Shown: positions 27,301-35,452 of the stretch, piece after piece
Layout: each line of letters opens with the position of its first letter
Numbering within the stretch: position 1 is the first letter of the stretch
Origin: Lysobacteraceae bacterium NML93-0399
Lineage (GTDB): Bacteria > Pseudomonadota > Gammaproteobacteria > Xanthomonadales > Xanthomonadaceae
Length of the DNA stretch: 64,000 nucleotides
Assembly: GCA_002307375.1 (NCBI GenBank)
Contig: NTJI01000001.1
Coordinates: forward strand, 992,001-1,056,000
Direction: 5' to 3'
Notes under the pieces: generated by a model
The model's input: only the letters and a program-made list of their open reading frames with translations
What the model was told of the DNA's origin: nothing
The model's database searches: none
Made by a program: the position numbers and the translations under genes

Positions 27301-30020
27301 GACACCGTGTCGTCGCGATCGGCTTCGGAGTTCGCACCCAGCGCCACACTGTTGGCGCCGCTGGCGTTGGACAGGAAGCCCACCGCGGTGGAATCCACGC
27401 CCGAGGCCGAGCTGCCGCTGCCGATCGCCGATGCGCCATCGGCGGTGGCGTAGGCCAGCGTGCCGACCGACGTGCTTTGCACGCCGGTCGCCTCGGCCAG
27501 GGTGCCGACCGCGGTCGCGCCCAGATCCGTCGCCCAGGCGCCGTTGCCCAGCGCGGTCGAGGCCACGCCCGTGGCTTCGGTCGACTGCAGGATGAAGCCC
27601 GGCAGGCCGATCAGCAGTTCGCCGTAGTCGGCGATGCCGCCGACCGCCAGGCCGTAGTCGCCGCTCGACACGCTGCCGTAGCCGACGGCGGTCGCATAGC
27701 CGCCGGTGGCTTCGGAGAACGTGCCCAGCGCGCTCGAGCCATCGGTGGCCGCAGTGCTGTTGTAGCCCAGCGCCGTTGACTGCGCGCCGTCGGCCGTCGC
27801 CGCCGCGCCGGTCGCCGTGCTGAAGGCACCGTTGGCCTGCGCGCCCGCGCCGAATGCGGATGCGCCGACACCGCTGGCGGTCGTCGTCTGGTCGAGCACC
27901 ACCGCGCCGGTGTTGGGATCCTCGTAGTACAGCCAGCCGCCGACCGCGGTGCTCGAATCGCCTTCTGCAACCGCGGCATAGCCGCTGGCGGTGGCGTATT
28001 CGCCCCATGCACGCGCGCCGCTGCCGTGGGCCGACGATCCGATGCCGGTGGCGTCGGCGTTCGAGCCGGTGGCGGTGGCGTAATCGGCGCCGGCGTAGGC
28101 GTTCGAGCCCGAAGCCGTGGCGTCCTCGCCTTCGGCATAGGCCTCGCCTTCGCCGGTGGCGTTGAAGTAGCGGGTCGAGGCGGTCGCCTCTTCCAGCTGG
28201 CCCAGGTTCACCGCGTCGGTCGCCTCGGTGCCGGCGGCGACGTTGGTGATCTGACGCTCGTTACCGTCCGCGCCCACCGAGACACTGTCGGCGCGATCGG
28301 CAACCGAGCCCGACCCCAGTGCAACCGCGTTGGTGGCGCCTGCCTGGACCGTCGCGCCGGCACCGATCGCAATGGCGCTCTCGGCGTTGGCGAGCGAATT
28401 GGTGCCCACGGCGATGGCATGCAGATCGTTGCCAAGCGCCTGGTGGCCGATCGCCACGCTGTAGTCGTCGTAGGCGAACGCGCCCCGGCCCATCGCCACG
28501 GCGCTGGCGCCCGGCGACCAGCTTCCGTAGCCGATCGACACCGAGCGGCGGCCATCGGCATACGAGTCCATACCGATCGCAGTGGCTTCCTCGCCGATGG
28601 CCCACGCGAAGCTGCCGTAGGCCGTGGCGCCGTTCCCCGTCGCCCAGGCGTAGGCGCCGGTCGCGGTGCTCTGCTCGCCGTTGGCGCGGCTGTTGTCACC
28701 CAGCGCCACCGCATAGTCGGCCTGGGCGTGGGCCTTGTGGCCGGCCGCCAGCGAAAACTCGCCTTCGGCGCGTGCGCCGTAGCCGAGCGCCGCACTCTGG
28801 GCACCGGCGGCCTGCGCGCCCGCGCCGACGGCGGTCGCGTAATCGGCCGCCGCAGCGCCGACGAGTACCGGATTGCCGTCCTCGTCCTCGATCGGGAACC
28901 CGAACTCGTCGAACCCCTCGCCCTGCCCGCCGATCGCGGTGCTGGCGACGCCGCTGGCATCTGCGCCTGCGCCGACCGCGGTGCCGTTGTCCTGTGTCGC
29001 GCTGGCGTTGAAGCCAAGTGCCGTGGCCTGCGCGCCGCCAGCGTAGGCGCCGCTGCCCAGCGCCGATGCGCCGGTGCCGTACGCACTGCTCGACGAACCG
29101 ACGGCCGTCGTGTAATCGCCACCGGTCGCTGCCGCGGCGCCCGCGGCAAGCGATGCCTCGCCCTCGACCAGCGCCTCGTCGTCCCCGGTGGCCTGGAAGT
29201 GGCGGGTGGACTCGGCGACCGCATCTTCGACCTGTCCGACGGTGGCCGCGTCGCTCGCAGCGATGCCGTCGGAGACGTTGACCAGACGACGCGTGCCGGG
29301 CGCGCCCGCAGCGCCGGTGCCCACGCCGTCACCGAAGGACACCGTGTCGGCTTCCGTGGCGACGGCGCCGTGGCCGATCGCGACCGCATCGGTCGCACCT
29401 GCGCGAACCGATGCCGCACGTCCGAGCGCGGTGCCGCCATCGGCCAGCGCCTGCGCGGTGAATCCGACCGCGGTGGACTGCATGCGCGAGGCCTGCGCGT
29501 TGGAACCGAGCGCGGTGGCGCCAGTTGCGGCGGCATTGGCCCCGGCACCGATCGCCGAGGCGTTGGCTGCCGTCGCGCGGCTGTTGGCGCCGGTCGCGGT
29601 CGCGCTGTTCGCCGTGGCGCGCGCGCTGGCGCCCTGCGCGGTGGCATTGGGCCCGGTGGCCTGCGCCGCATAACCGAGCGCGGTCGCCTGCGGACCGCTC
29701 GCCACGGCCTGTGCGCCGTAAGCGGTCGCATTGGTACCCGAGGCGTTCGCCGAGGCGGGGATCGCGCATTGGGTCACTGCCAGACGCAGTCCTGTCAGCA
29801 CCGCGCAGGTGCCCGAACCGCCCACCGACACCGATTGCGCCGACACGGGCAGCGCCAGGCCTGCGAGAGCCACCAGAACCGCAGCTGAAAGGGCCCGCCG
29901 TCCGCCCGTGCCTGCCGAGGCGGGCGAGGCGCCGCCTGCCGAATCTCCGGAGGCGAATTCCGAAGCCACTACGAGTTGCTTGAGCGCGCGGCTCCACACC
30001 TTTCGATAGATTCGATTCAT
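21387..30020 (-). CDS. Giant trimeric autotransporter adhesin (YadA/XadA-like)
   Basis: A 2877-residue surface adhesin of the type V (trimeric autotransporter) class. It starts MNRIYRKVWSRALKQLVVAS, a canonical extended signal-peptide region, followed by the signal helix RRALSAAVLVALAGLALPVS. The passenger is built from YadA-head repeats (xAxAxGxxAxAxG) punctuated by eight necks of the ERQITNVAAGTEATDAVNL type, most followed by (R/Q)YFxAxG and a new head. A stretch of about 1.9 kb is duplicated exactly 3825 bases apart. Near the C-terminus are coiled-coil stalk residues (ADARAYADTTATQAVSSAKA, FESFKGDVDRRFYDTDRRI) and the four-strand membrane anchor ending FGGAMSGDEKSVGVGAGFGW. It mediates adhesion or aggregation; the trimer forms its own pore in the outer membrane. 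A T9-tailed hairpin lies in the leader. Confidence 0.97.
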   Translation of the reverse strand: MNRIYRKVWSRALKQLVVASEFASGDSAGGASPASAGTGGRRALSAAVLVALAGLALPVSAQSVSVGGSGTCAVLTGLRLAVTQCAIPASANASGTNATAYGAQAVASGPQATALGYAAQATGPNATAQGASARATANSATATGANSRATAANASAIGAGANAAATGATALGSNAQASRMQSTAVGFTAQALADGGTALGRAASVRAGATDAVAIGHGAVATEADTVSFGDGVGTGAAGAPGTRRLVNVSDGIAASDAATVGQVEDAVAESTRHFQATGDDEALVEGEASLAAGAAAATGGDYTTAVGSSSSAYGTGASALGSGAYAGGAQATALGFNASATQDNGTAVGAGADASGVASTAIGGQGEGFDEFGFPIEDEDGNPVLVGAAAADYATAVGAGAQAAGAQSAALGYGARAEGEFSLAAGHKAHAQADYAVALGDNSRANGEQSTATGAYAWATGNGATAYGSFAWAIGEEATAIGMDSYADGRRSVSIGYGSWSPGASAVAMGRGAFAYDDYSVAIGHQALGNDLHAIAVGTNSLANAESAIAIGAGATVQAGATNAVALGSGSVADRADSVSVGADGNERQITNVAAGTEATDAVNLGQLEEATASTRYFNATGEGEAYAEGEDATASGSNAYAGADYATATGSNADATGIGSSAHGSGARAWGEYATASGYAAVAEGDSSTAVGGWLYYEDPNTGAVVLDQTTTASGVGASAFGAGAQANGAFSTATGAAATADGAQSTALGYNSTAATDGSSALGTFSEATGGYATAVGYGSVSSGDYGLAVGGIADYGELLIGLPGFILQSTEATGVASTALGNGAWATDLGATAVGTLAEATGVQSTSVGTLAYATADGASAIGSGSSASGVDSTAVGFLSNASGANSVALGANSEADRDDTVSVGAAGAERQITNVAAGTEGTDAVNVDQLEDATQYNRYFAATGGEGNDEGALIDGEYATAAGSSAVAFGQGASAFGSGAFAMAENATAVGFNATASGQNSAAFGAGAQADGPASVAIGGNAVDENGEPLLVDGSGNPIETSATSAGVAGTAVGASADASGFASSAYGVGASALGEVSAAFGAVATAAGDASTAMGYASAATSADSTAIGSYSVASGINSVAVGGGAGLFNLFPTEASGDYSTAVGGAAWASGFNSTTVGNFSTASGDDSLALGSDAVASADGSVALGQGSEADRDNSVSVGSAGSERQITNVAAGTEGTDAVNLDQLEAATENSRYFVASGADGEDGVAAYVEGEYATAAGEAASAYGTGASVFGSGALGDGDYTTASGYGASATGTSATAVGGMLYYTDPQTGEVLLEQMTSADGEGATALGAGAQAADAFATATGAAASASGLQSTATGYNSLASGTGATANGGFAEATGELSTALGYGAEASNTRTTAVGISASASGTNATALGNTAAASGNASLAAGSTAQATGLNSTALGGSARATADNTTSLGQFAWATAIGTTAVGRDSYAYAQNATALGLSAWASGVNSVALGAGSRATEAGVVSIGNGTGTGGYPATRRITNLTAGINDTDAVNMAQLNAVAEAGEEAAQYFAASGEGEASVTGDEALAAGSGAAADADYATAVGSSALALEQGASAFGSGAFAFAENATSLGFNAVASGANALAAGASSDASGEYAIAVGAESISSGLYATATGAAASASGDGSVASGALAEATGVEATAVGFFSAANGEGATAVGGESVADGTAAAAFGFAAEATNDYATAVGSLASASAFNSTALGSASNATGESTLAVGADSVASGDYSTAVGQAATATGYNSVAVGGAFLGILPAEASGDYATAVGGAAYAGGTNSTALGNLAEAYADNSVALGADSIADREDSVSVGSAGNERQITNVAAGTEATDAVNLGQLEEATASTRYFNATGDGEAYAEGEDATASGSNAYAGADYATATGSNADATGIGSSAHGSGARAWGEYATASGYAAVAEGDSSTAVGGWLYYEDPNTGEVVLDQATTAAGVGASAFGAGAQANGAFSTATGAAATADGAQSTALGYNSTAATDGSSALGTFSEATGGYATAVGYGSVSSGDYGLAVGGIADYGELLIGLPGFILQSTEATGVASTALGNGAWATDLGATAVGTLAEATGVQSTSVGTLAYATADGASAIGSGSSASGVDSTAVGFLSNASGTNSVALGANSEADRDDTVSVGAAGAERQITNVAAGTEGTDAVNVDQLEDATQYNRYFAATGGEGNDEGALIDGEYATAAGSSAVAFGQGASAFGSGAFAMAENATAVGFNATAYGQNSAAFGAGAQADGPASVAIGGTAVDENGEPLLVDGSGNPIETSATSAGVAGTAVGASADASGFGGSAVGVGASAVGELSSAFGAVANAIGDQSTALGYASAATAADSTAVGSYSVASGANSVAVGGGAGLFNLFPTEASGDYSTAVGGAAWASGFNSTALGNFSTASGDDSIALGSDAVASADGSVALGQGSVADRANSVSVGDVGSERQITNVAAGEVAEGSTDAVNGDQLHATNVRVDGVEDRLGDVEDVAANAISYDDDSRSTLTFDGEDGTRLTNLANGSISAGSTDAVTGGQMYGAMQSTADALGGGAAVTAFGTISAPTYAIQGGNYYSVGDAFGALDAEISGLKQQVGDLDATVSGGRDVRAQTAGAAMAVTPESDVESASTADPDARVATTAAAESSAGDAQVATASAPADAPAEGEVSGVQGRRTAASGTPERVGDTVRAPTSAVASETPVAGGATVAQVDAAAADARAYADTTATQAVSSAKAYTDQRFAAFNDTFESFKGDVDRRFYDTDRRIDRQGAMGAAMLNMATSAAGIRTQNRVGVGVGFQGGESALSLGYQRAISERATVTFGGAMSGDEKSVGVGAGFGW
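22545..24445 (-). repeat. Second copy of the long internal adhesin duplication
   Basis: About 1.9 kb, encoding roughly residues 1858-2492, nearly identical to 26370-28270. Landmarks are exactly 3825 bases (1275 codons) apart, for example GAAGTACCGG at 23361 and 27186, and the GTGATCTG neck at 24421 and 28246. Each copy contains two neck-head units (STRYFNATG and YNRYFAATGG types). Limits are approximate. Confidence 0.9.
26370..28270 (-). repeat. First copy of the long internal adhesin duplication
   Basis: The partner of 22545-24445, encoding roughly residues 583-1217. The two copies are separated by about 1.9 kb of different neck-head units (24446-26369). Scattered single-base differences show that the duplication is not brand new, or that the copies are kept similar by gene conversion. 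Limits are approximate. Confidence 0.9.
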
Positions 30021-30058
30021 TTCGGTCCTCTGCAGGTCGTTGATCTAAAAGGGATTTC

Positions 30059-30090
30059 AAAAAAAAACCGCCGCCCTTGCCGGGCTGCGG
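30059..30090 (-). terminator. Terminator-like hairpin with T9 tail in the adhesin leader
   Basis: On the minus strand CCGCAGCCC (30090-30082), loop GGCAA, GGGCGGCGG (30076-30068) forms a 9-base stem with one mismatch, followed by nine T (30067-30059). It lies only 39 bases before the adhesin start codon at 30020 and reads in the same direction, so it looks like an attenuator or leader terminator rather than the end of an upstream gene, because purL already has its own terminator at 30332-30357. Confidence 0.6.
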
Positions 30091-30331
30091 ACGATTCAAT
30101 GCATCACGGTGGCGCCCCCGGCCCGAGGGCGACGGCGGCTGCGGTCACGGCTCTTGTCCGCTGCTCGCACAAGTTGAACGTTCCCCAAACGTCGGTTCGG
30201 ACCCGATACTCGCGATGCCGAAACTGCCCGTCAAGGTCAATTTTTGACTCCCAAGGACAATCAATCACTTAAGTGTCAAAAAACCGTCGCACGCGAGCAG
30301 CCGGACGACTTCGGTCAGCCGAAACCGGGGC
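30091..30331. other. Gene-free region between purL terminator and adhesin leader
   Basis: This stretch is clearly less GC-rich than its surroundings, with short A/T runs (TTTTTGACTC, TCAATCACTTAAGTGTCAAA). It should contain the adhesin promoter. A TTGACA-like hexamer is present on the minus strand at 30279-30274, but no convincing -10 follows at 16-18 bases, so I do not call a promoter. No coding frame here looks real. Confidence 0.5.
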
Positions 30332-30357
30332 AAAAAAAATCCCGGCCGGAGCCGGGA
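30332..30357 (-). terminator. Rho-independent terminator of purL
   Basis: On the minus strand TCCCGGC (30357-30351), loop TCCG, GCCGGGA (30346-30340), followed by eight T (30339-30332). It is 31 bases past the purL stop. A textbook intrinsic terminator. Confidence 0.93.
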
Positions 30358-30388
30358 TCGTGGTCTGCGCTGCACCAGCTGGAGGCAT

Positions 30389-33300
30389 TCAGCCCAGATG
30401 GCGTCGGGCATTGCGGAACATCCGCAGCCAGGGACTGTCATCGGGCCAGTCGGCCGGTGCCCAGCTGAGGTTCGCGGTGCGCGGGGTGCGCTCGGGATGC
30501 GGCATCAGGATCGTCGCGCGGCCGTCGGTCGAGCTCAGGCCGGCGATCGCGTCCTGCGAGCCGTTCGGGTTGGCCGGATAGCGCATCGCCGGGCCGTCCG
30601 CATCGACGTAGCGCAGAGCCACGATCGCCGCGCTCCGGTCGGCATCGTCGTCGAACTGCACGCGACCTTCGCCGTGGGCGATCGCCACCGGAATCCGCGA
30701 ACCGGCCATGCCGGCGAAGAACAGCGACGGCGAATCCTCGACCTCGAGCAGGCCGAAACGGGCCTCGAACTGCTCGCTGCGATTGCGCAGCAGACGCGGC
30801 CAGTGCTGGGCGCCGGGGATGATCGGCTTGAGCTGCGAGAGCATCTGGCAGCCGTTGCAGACACCCAGCGCGAAGGTGTCGCCGCGGGCGAAGAAGCGCT
30901 CGAACACGGTACGCAGCTCGGCGGTCTCGAGGATCGAGGTGGCCCAGCCGCGGCCGGCGCCGAGCACATCGCCGTAGCTGAAGCCGCCGCAGGCCACCAG
31001 GCCCTGCATCGTCGCCAGATCCACGCGGCCGGCGATGAGATCGCTCATGTGCACGTCGACGGCGGCGAAGCCCGCGCGGTCGAACGCCGAAGCCATTTCG
31101 ATCTGGCCGTTGACGCCCTGCTCGCGCAGCACGGCGACCTTCGGACGCGTGCCCTTGGCGATGTACGGGGCGGCGATGTCCTCGGCCGGATCGAAGCTCA
31201 GCAGCGGGCGCATCGGCGGCGCGTCGAAACGCCGCGCAGCGGCCCGCTCTTCGTCGGCGCATTCGGGGTTGTCGCGCAGCGCCTGCATGGCGTGCGTCAC
31301 CGACCACCAGGCATCGAACAGCGCATCCCACTTCCACTCGGCCAGCACGTCCTCGCCATCTAGCACGCGGATCGCGTTGGCGGTCGTCGGACGGGCGATG
31401 CGCTGGGCGCATTCGATCAGGCCGTGACGCGCGACGAGATCGGCGAACTCGGCGCGGTCCTCGGCCGAGATCTGCACGACGGCGCCGAGTTCCTCGGAGA
31501 ACAGCGTGCGCAGCGCGTCACGATTGCGGTCGTCGCCCCAGCCTTCCAGATCGATGTCGAGGCCGACATGCGCGGCGAACGCCATCTCGCACAGCGCGGC
31601 GAAGGCGCCGCCGTCGGAGCGGTCGTGGTAGGCCATCAGCAGGCCGGCTTCGCGCGCCTCGCAGATCAGCTCGAAGAACGCCTTCAGGCGCTCGGGCTCG
31701 TCGACGTCGGGGCACGGACCGCCGAAGCCGTCGAAGACCTGCGCCAGCACCGAACCGCCGAGACGCTGCTTGCCCGCGCCCAGACCGATCAGCCACAGCT
31801 CGGTGTCGGCCTCGCGGCTGAGCAGGGGCGTGAGCTGGGTGCGCACATCGGGCACCGGAGCGAACGCGGTGATGATCAGCGAGACCGGCGAGACGACCTT
31901 GTGGGTCTGGTGATGGGTGACTGGTGATTGGGGATTCGAAGCAGCGGCGCCATTCGAAGCCGACGCCGCCTGCTCTTCTCCAATCACGAATTCCGAATCA
32001 CCGCTCACGGCTTCCTGCCACTGCGCCTGCATCGACAGCGAGTCCTTGCCGACCGGAATCGCGAGATCGATTTCGGGGCACAGCCCCATCGCGACCGCGC
32101 GCACCGCGTCGAACAGGCGCGCGTCTTCGCCGTCGTGGCCGCAGGCGGCCATCCAGTTCGCCGACAGCTTGACCCGGTGCAGGGTCTCGACCGGCGCGGC
32201 GCAGAGGTTGGTGATCGCCTCGCCCACCGCCATGCGCGCGGCGGCGGCCGAATCGATCAGCGCCAGCGGCGTGCGCTCGCCGATCGCCATCGCCTCGCCC
32301 GTGAAGCCTTCGAAGCCGGACAGCGTGATCGCGCAGTCGGCGACCGGCAGCTGCCACGGACCGACCATCTGGTCGCGCGCGGTCAGGCCGCCGACGCTGC
32401 GATCGCCGATCGTGATCAGAAACGACTTCGACGCGACCGTGGGATGGGCGAGCACGCGCAGGCCGGCTTCGTGCAGATCCACGGTGCGACTGTTGAGCGT
32501 TTGCCAGCGGTACGGCGCCACGCGGGCAGTGTCGCGGTGCATTTTCGGCGGCTTGCCGAACAGCACGTCCATGGGCAAATTGATCGGCCAGTCGTGCTCG
32601 CCGCCGATCGTGTCCGGCGTGGCGCCGTAGCCGACGGTCAGATGTTCCTTCGCGGTGGCGACACCGACGAAGGCGACCGGGCAACGCTCGCGCGCGCAGA
32701 TCGCCTTGAATTCCTCGACGCGGTCCTGCGGGATGCCGAGGACGTAGCGCTCCTGCGACTCGTTGCACCACAGCTGCATCGGCGACAGCGACGGGTCGTC
32801 GCTGGGCACACGGTCCAGATCGATGATGCCGCCGACGCCCGAATCGTGCAGCAGCTCTGGGATCGCGTTCGACAGACCGCCCGCACCGACGTCGTGGAAC
32901 CACAGGATCGGGTTGCGCTCGCCGAGCGCCACGCAGCGGTCGATGACCTCCTGCACGCGGCGCTCCATCTCCGGGTTGTCGCGCTGCACGGAGGCGAAAT
33001 CGAGATCCTCGGCGCTCTCGCCCGAGGCCACCGAACTCGCCGCGCCGCCGCCCAGGCCGATCAGCATCGCCGGACCACCGAGCACCACGACCGCATCGCC
33101 CGGCGACAGCGTCTTCTTCTCGACCATCGTGCGGTCGATCGCGCCCAGGCCACCGGCCAGCATGATCGGCTTGTCGTAGCCGCGGATCAGGCCGTCGTCG
33201 CCTTCGGCCAGCTCGAAGCTGCGGAAATAGCCGAGCAGGTTCGGCCGGCCGAATTCGTTGTTGAACGCGGCGCCGCCGAGCGGGCCGTCGAGCATGATCT

Positions 33301-34387
33301 CCAGCGCCGGCGCCATGCGCGGATTCAGCGCGCGCGGCGCTTCCCACGGCTGCGGGAGCGTGGGAATACGCAGGTGCGAGACCGAGAATCCGGTCAGGCC
33401 GGCCTTGGGCTTGCCGCCGCGACCGGTCGCGCCCTCGTCGCGGATTTCACCGCCCGCGCCGGTGGCCGCGCCCGCGAACGGCGAGATCGCAGTCGGATGG
33501 TTGTGGGTTTCAACCTTGATGCAGAACGCGCTGTCGACCAGCGGCTCGCTGCGGTATTCGAACGACACCGGATCGGGCCGGAAGCGGCGCGCCGGATAGC
33601 CTTGGACGACCGCGGCGTTGTCGCTGTAGGCCGAGAGCGTGTGCTCGGGCGTCGTCGCATGCGTGTGGCGGATCATGCCGAACAGCGATTGCGCGCGGCC
33701 GTTGCGGGTCATCTCTTCGCCGTCGATGGTCCAGGACGCGTTGAAGATCTTGTGCCGGCAGTGCTCGGAGTTCGCCTGCGCGAACATCATCAGTTCGACG
33801 TCGGACGGATCGCGGCCGAGCGCACCGAAGCGCTCGCGCAAGTACGCGATCTCGTCGTCGGCGAGCGCCAGACCGAGGCGCCTGTTCGCGCCGTCGAGAT
33901 CGTCGAGCGCGATGCGCTCGAGCGCGCCGCGCGCCGGCACTGCAAACAGCGCATCGGCCTCGTCGACGTCGTCGAGCAGCGACTGCGTCATCGGGTCATG
34001 CAGCAGCTTCGACACCGCCGCCTGTGCAGCCGCATCCTCCGGCCAGCCGCCCAGGTCCAACCGCAGGCCGCGTTCGACGCGATGCACCGGCTGGCCGGCG
34101 CCGCGCAGCAGCTCGGTGGCCTTGCTGGCCCAGGGCGAAATCGTGCCCAGGCGCGGCGAGACGTAGCGCGAGACGGTGCCCTCGGCACGTGCGGGCGCGG
34201 GACCCGCATCGACCTCGAGGATCCGGCGCAGCGTGGCGTCGTCGGGCGACTGCCCGGCCTCGGCCTCGACGAAGTAGACATGCCAGGCGCCGGCCACGAC
34301 GAGCGTGGGCGACACCGACTGCAGACGTGCTTCAAGCCGTTCGCGGCGGAACGGCGACAGGGCCTGCTGGCCCTCGAGGACGATCAT
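30389..34387 (-). CDS. purL: Phosphoribosylformylglycinamidine synthase
   Basis: Catalyses the glutamine- and ATP-dependent conversion of FGAR to FGAM in purine synthesis (cytosol). The 1332-residue protein is the large single-chain form: N-terminal PurS-like domain, linker, two FGAM synthase halves ([70 protein letters not shown]) and a C-terminal glutaminase domain ([15 protein letters not shown], catalytic Cys in [19 protein letters not shown]). Around residues 795-825 it has about 30 extra residues compared with E. coli PurL, between WQE and [11 protein letters not shown]; this insert is encoded by a palindromic repeat element. Single gene with its own terminator. Confidence 0.97.
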   Translation of the reverse strand: MIVLEGQQALSPFRRERLEARLQSVSPTLVVAGAWHVYFVEAEAGQSPDDATLRRILEVDAGPAPARAEGTVSRYVSPRLGTISPWASKATELLRGAGQPVHRVERGLRLDLGGWPEDAAAQAAVSKLLHDPMTQSLLDDVDEADALFAVPARGALERIALDDLDGANRRLGLALADDEIAYLRERFGALGRDPSDVELMMFAQANSEHCRHKIFNASWTIDGEEMTRNGRAQSLFGMIRHTHATTPEHTLSAYSDNAAVVQGYPARRFRPDPVSFEYRSEPLVDSAFCIKVETHNHPTAISPFAGAATGAGGEIRDEGATGRGGKPKAGLTGFSVSHLRIPTLPQPWEAPRALNPRMAPALEIMLDGPLGGAAFNNEFGRPNLLGYFRSFELAEGDDGLIRGYDKPIMLAGGLGAIDRTMVEKKTLSPGDAVVVLGGPAMLIGLGGGAASSVASGESAEDLDFASVQRDNPEMERRVQEVIDRCVALGERNPILWFHDVGAGGLSNAIPELLHDSGVGGIIDLDRVPSDDPSLSPMQLWCNESQERYVLGIPQDRVEEFKAICARERCPVAFVGVATAKEHLTVGYGATPDTIGGEHDWPINLPMDVLFGKPPKMHRDTARVAPYRWQTLNSRTVDLHEAGLRVLAHPTVASKSFLITIGDRSVGGLTARDQMVGPWQLPVADCAITLSGFEGFTGEAMAIGERTPLALIDSAAAARMAVGEAITNLCAAPVETLHRVKLSANWMAACGHDGEDARLFDAVRAVAMGLCPEIDLAIPVGKDSLSMQAQWQEAVSGDSEFVIGEEQAASASNGAAASNPQSPVTHHQTHKVVSPVSLIITAFAPVPDVRTQLTPLLSREADTELWLIGLGAGKQRLGGSVLAQVFDGFGGPCPDVDEPERLKAFFELICEAREAGLLMAYHDRSDGGAFAALCEMAFAAHVGLDIDLEGWGDDRNRDALRTLFSEELGAVVQISAEDRAEFADLVARHGLIECAQRIARPTTANAIRVLDGEDVLAEWKWDALFDAWWSVTHAMQALRDNPECADEERAAARRFDAPPMRPLLSFDPAEDIAAPYIAKGTRPKVAVLREQGVNGQIEMASAFDRAGFAAVDVHMSDLIAGRVDLATMQGLVACGGFSYGDVLGAGRGWATSILETAELRTVFERFFARGDTFALGVCNGCQMLSQLKPIIPGAQHWPRLLRNRSEQFEARFGLLEVEDSPSLFFAGMAGSRIPVAIAHGEGRVQFDDDADRSAAIVALRYVDADGPAMRYPANPNGSQDAIAGLSSTDGRATILMPHPERTPRTANLSWAPADWPDDSPWLRMFRNARRHLG
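31910..32002 (-). repeat. Palindromic repeat element inserted in frame inside purL
   Basis: On the plus strand: GGTGACTGGTGATTGGGGAT, then TCGAAGCAGCGG, about 30 bases of spacer, TGCTCTTCTCCAATCACGAA, TTCCGAATCACC. The two ends are inverted copies of the GATTGGGGATTCG motif. The same layout, including CGAA(A/G)CAGCGG after one arm and GCTCTTC before the other, is found between holC and valS at 41953-42049. Here it is translated as [12 protein letters not shown], an Ala/Ser-rich spacer and [13 protein letters not shown]. Confidence 0.8.
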
Positions 34388-34480
34388 GTCCGGGGAAACC
34401 GTATTTCAGGGCCGGCCATTGTAGCCAATGGCCGCGCCCGCCGCCCCAACCGCGCCTGTGCGGCGGGGCGTACGTGAACT

Positions 34481-35290
34481 TCAGCGGCTGCTGCCGGCCC
34501 CGCCGTCGAGACGCTGCAGGGCTTCGAGCAACTGGTCGGGCGGCATGTAGCCGGGCATCGTGGTGCCGTCGGCGGCGATGATCATCGGCGTGCCGGTCAG
34601 TCCGGCGCGCTGGCCCAGCGCGTAGTGCGCGGCGACCGGGTTGGCGCAGGCCTTCGAATCGACACGGCGGCCGGCCTTGGCGGCGGTCAGCGCCTGCTTG
34701 CGGTCGTCGGCGCACCACACCGATTCCATCAGGCGGAAATCCTCGGTCCCCGGCCCCATCCGCGGATAGGCGAGGTATTCGATGGCAATCCCGCGCTTGT
34801 TGTACTCGGCGATCTCCTCGTGCAGCCGGCGGCAGTAGCCGCACTCCACATCGGTGAACACCGAGACGGTGTACTTCGGATTGGCCGGCGCGAAGACGAT
34901 GCGCTGGTCCTCGGGCACTTCCGACAGCAGGCGCTGGCGCAGCTTGGACAGCCCGGCCTGGCTCATGTCCCGCTTCTCGCGCGCATCGAACAGACTGCCT
35001 TGCAGGACGTATCGGCCGTCATCGCTGACGTAGAGCACCTGGCCGGACACGATGATTTCCTGGAAACCCGGCAGCGGTGCATCGGCGATGCTCTCGATCG
35101 ACACGCGCGGGTTGATCGACAGGATCGCATCACGCGCTGCGGCGGCGGGCGAACCGGCCGGCGCCTCGATCGCGGCCGGAGCCGCCGGCGGCGCGGCATC
35201 GGCAGATGACCCGGCGTCCGCATCACCCGGATTCTGGGCACAGGCGGAGAGGCTGAAGGCGCCGAGCAGCGCGAACACGAGGTGCTTCAT
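34481..35290 (-). CDS. dsbC: Disulfide isomerase DsbC/DsbG family, predicted lipoprotein
   Basis: Periplasmic thiol-disulfide isomerase of 269 residues. The N-terminal dimerisation region carries ISINPRVSIESIADAPLPGF and VLYVSDDGRYVLQGSLFD, then the thioredoxin domain has the active site CGYC at residues 150-153 (VFTDVECGYCRRLHEEI) and the cis-Pro loop LTGTPMIIAADG. The signal sequence MKHLVFALLGAFSLSACAQN ends in a plausible lipobox (LSAC, Cys17), followed by a 40-residue Ala/Pro linker, so this DsbC is probably membrane-tethered rather than soluble as in E. coli. A second cysteine pair (VWCADD, KACANP) matches the structural disulfide of DsbC. It lies 93 bases upstream of purL, same strand. 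Confidence 0.92.
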   Translation of the reverse strand: MKHLVFALLGAFSLSACAQNPGDADAGSSADAAPPAAPAAIEAPAGSPAAAARDAILSINPRVSIESIADAPLPGFQEIIVSGQVLYVSDDGRYVLQGSLFDAREKRDMSQAGLSKLRQRLLSEVPEDQRIVFAPANPKYTVSVFTDVECGYCRRLHEEIAEYNKRGIAIEYLAYPRMGPGTEDFRLMESVWCADDRKQALTAAKAGRRVDSKACANPVAAHYALGQRAGLTGTPMIIAADGTTMPGYMPPDQLLEALQRLDGGAGSSR

Positions 35291-35452
35291 CGGATCTGGC
35301 AACCAAGGACGGGGGGCTCCCGGGGACGGGCATTCTGGCATGAAGGCGCAGCGCGAGGCCCGGGCGGGGCGGCGTGTTCACGGGCGGTTGGTGGCCGGGC
35401 GTGCCGGCGCCGAGCCTACCTCCAGGCAGCGATGCTTTTGGGAAGACCCGTT

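Noticed and set aside
23652..27779. A 1375-codon open frame on the plus strand opposite the adhesin gene
   Set aside because: It is the antisense shadow of GC-rich repeats; it reads as low-complexity Arg/Gly/Ala sequence with no domain, while the minus-strand frame has a full adhesin architecture.
30274..30279. TTGACA on the minus strand as a -35 for the adhesin gene
   Set aside because: No acceptable -10 hexamer follows at 16-18 bases; recorded only as part of the gene-free region.
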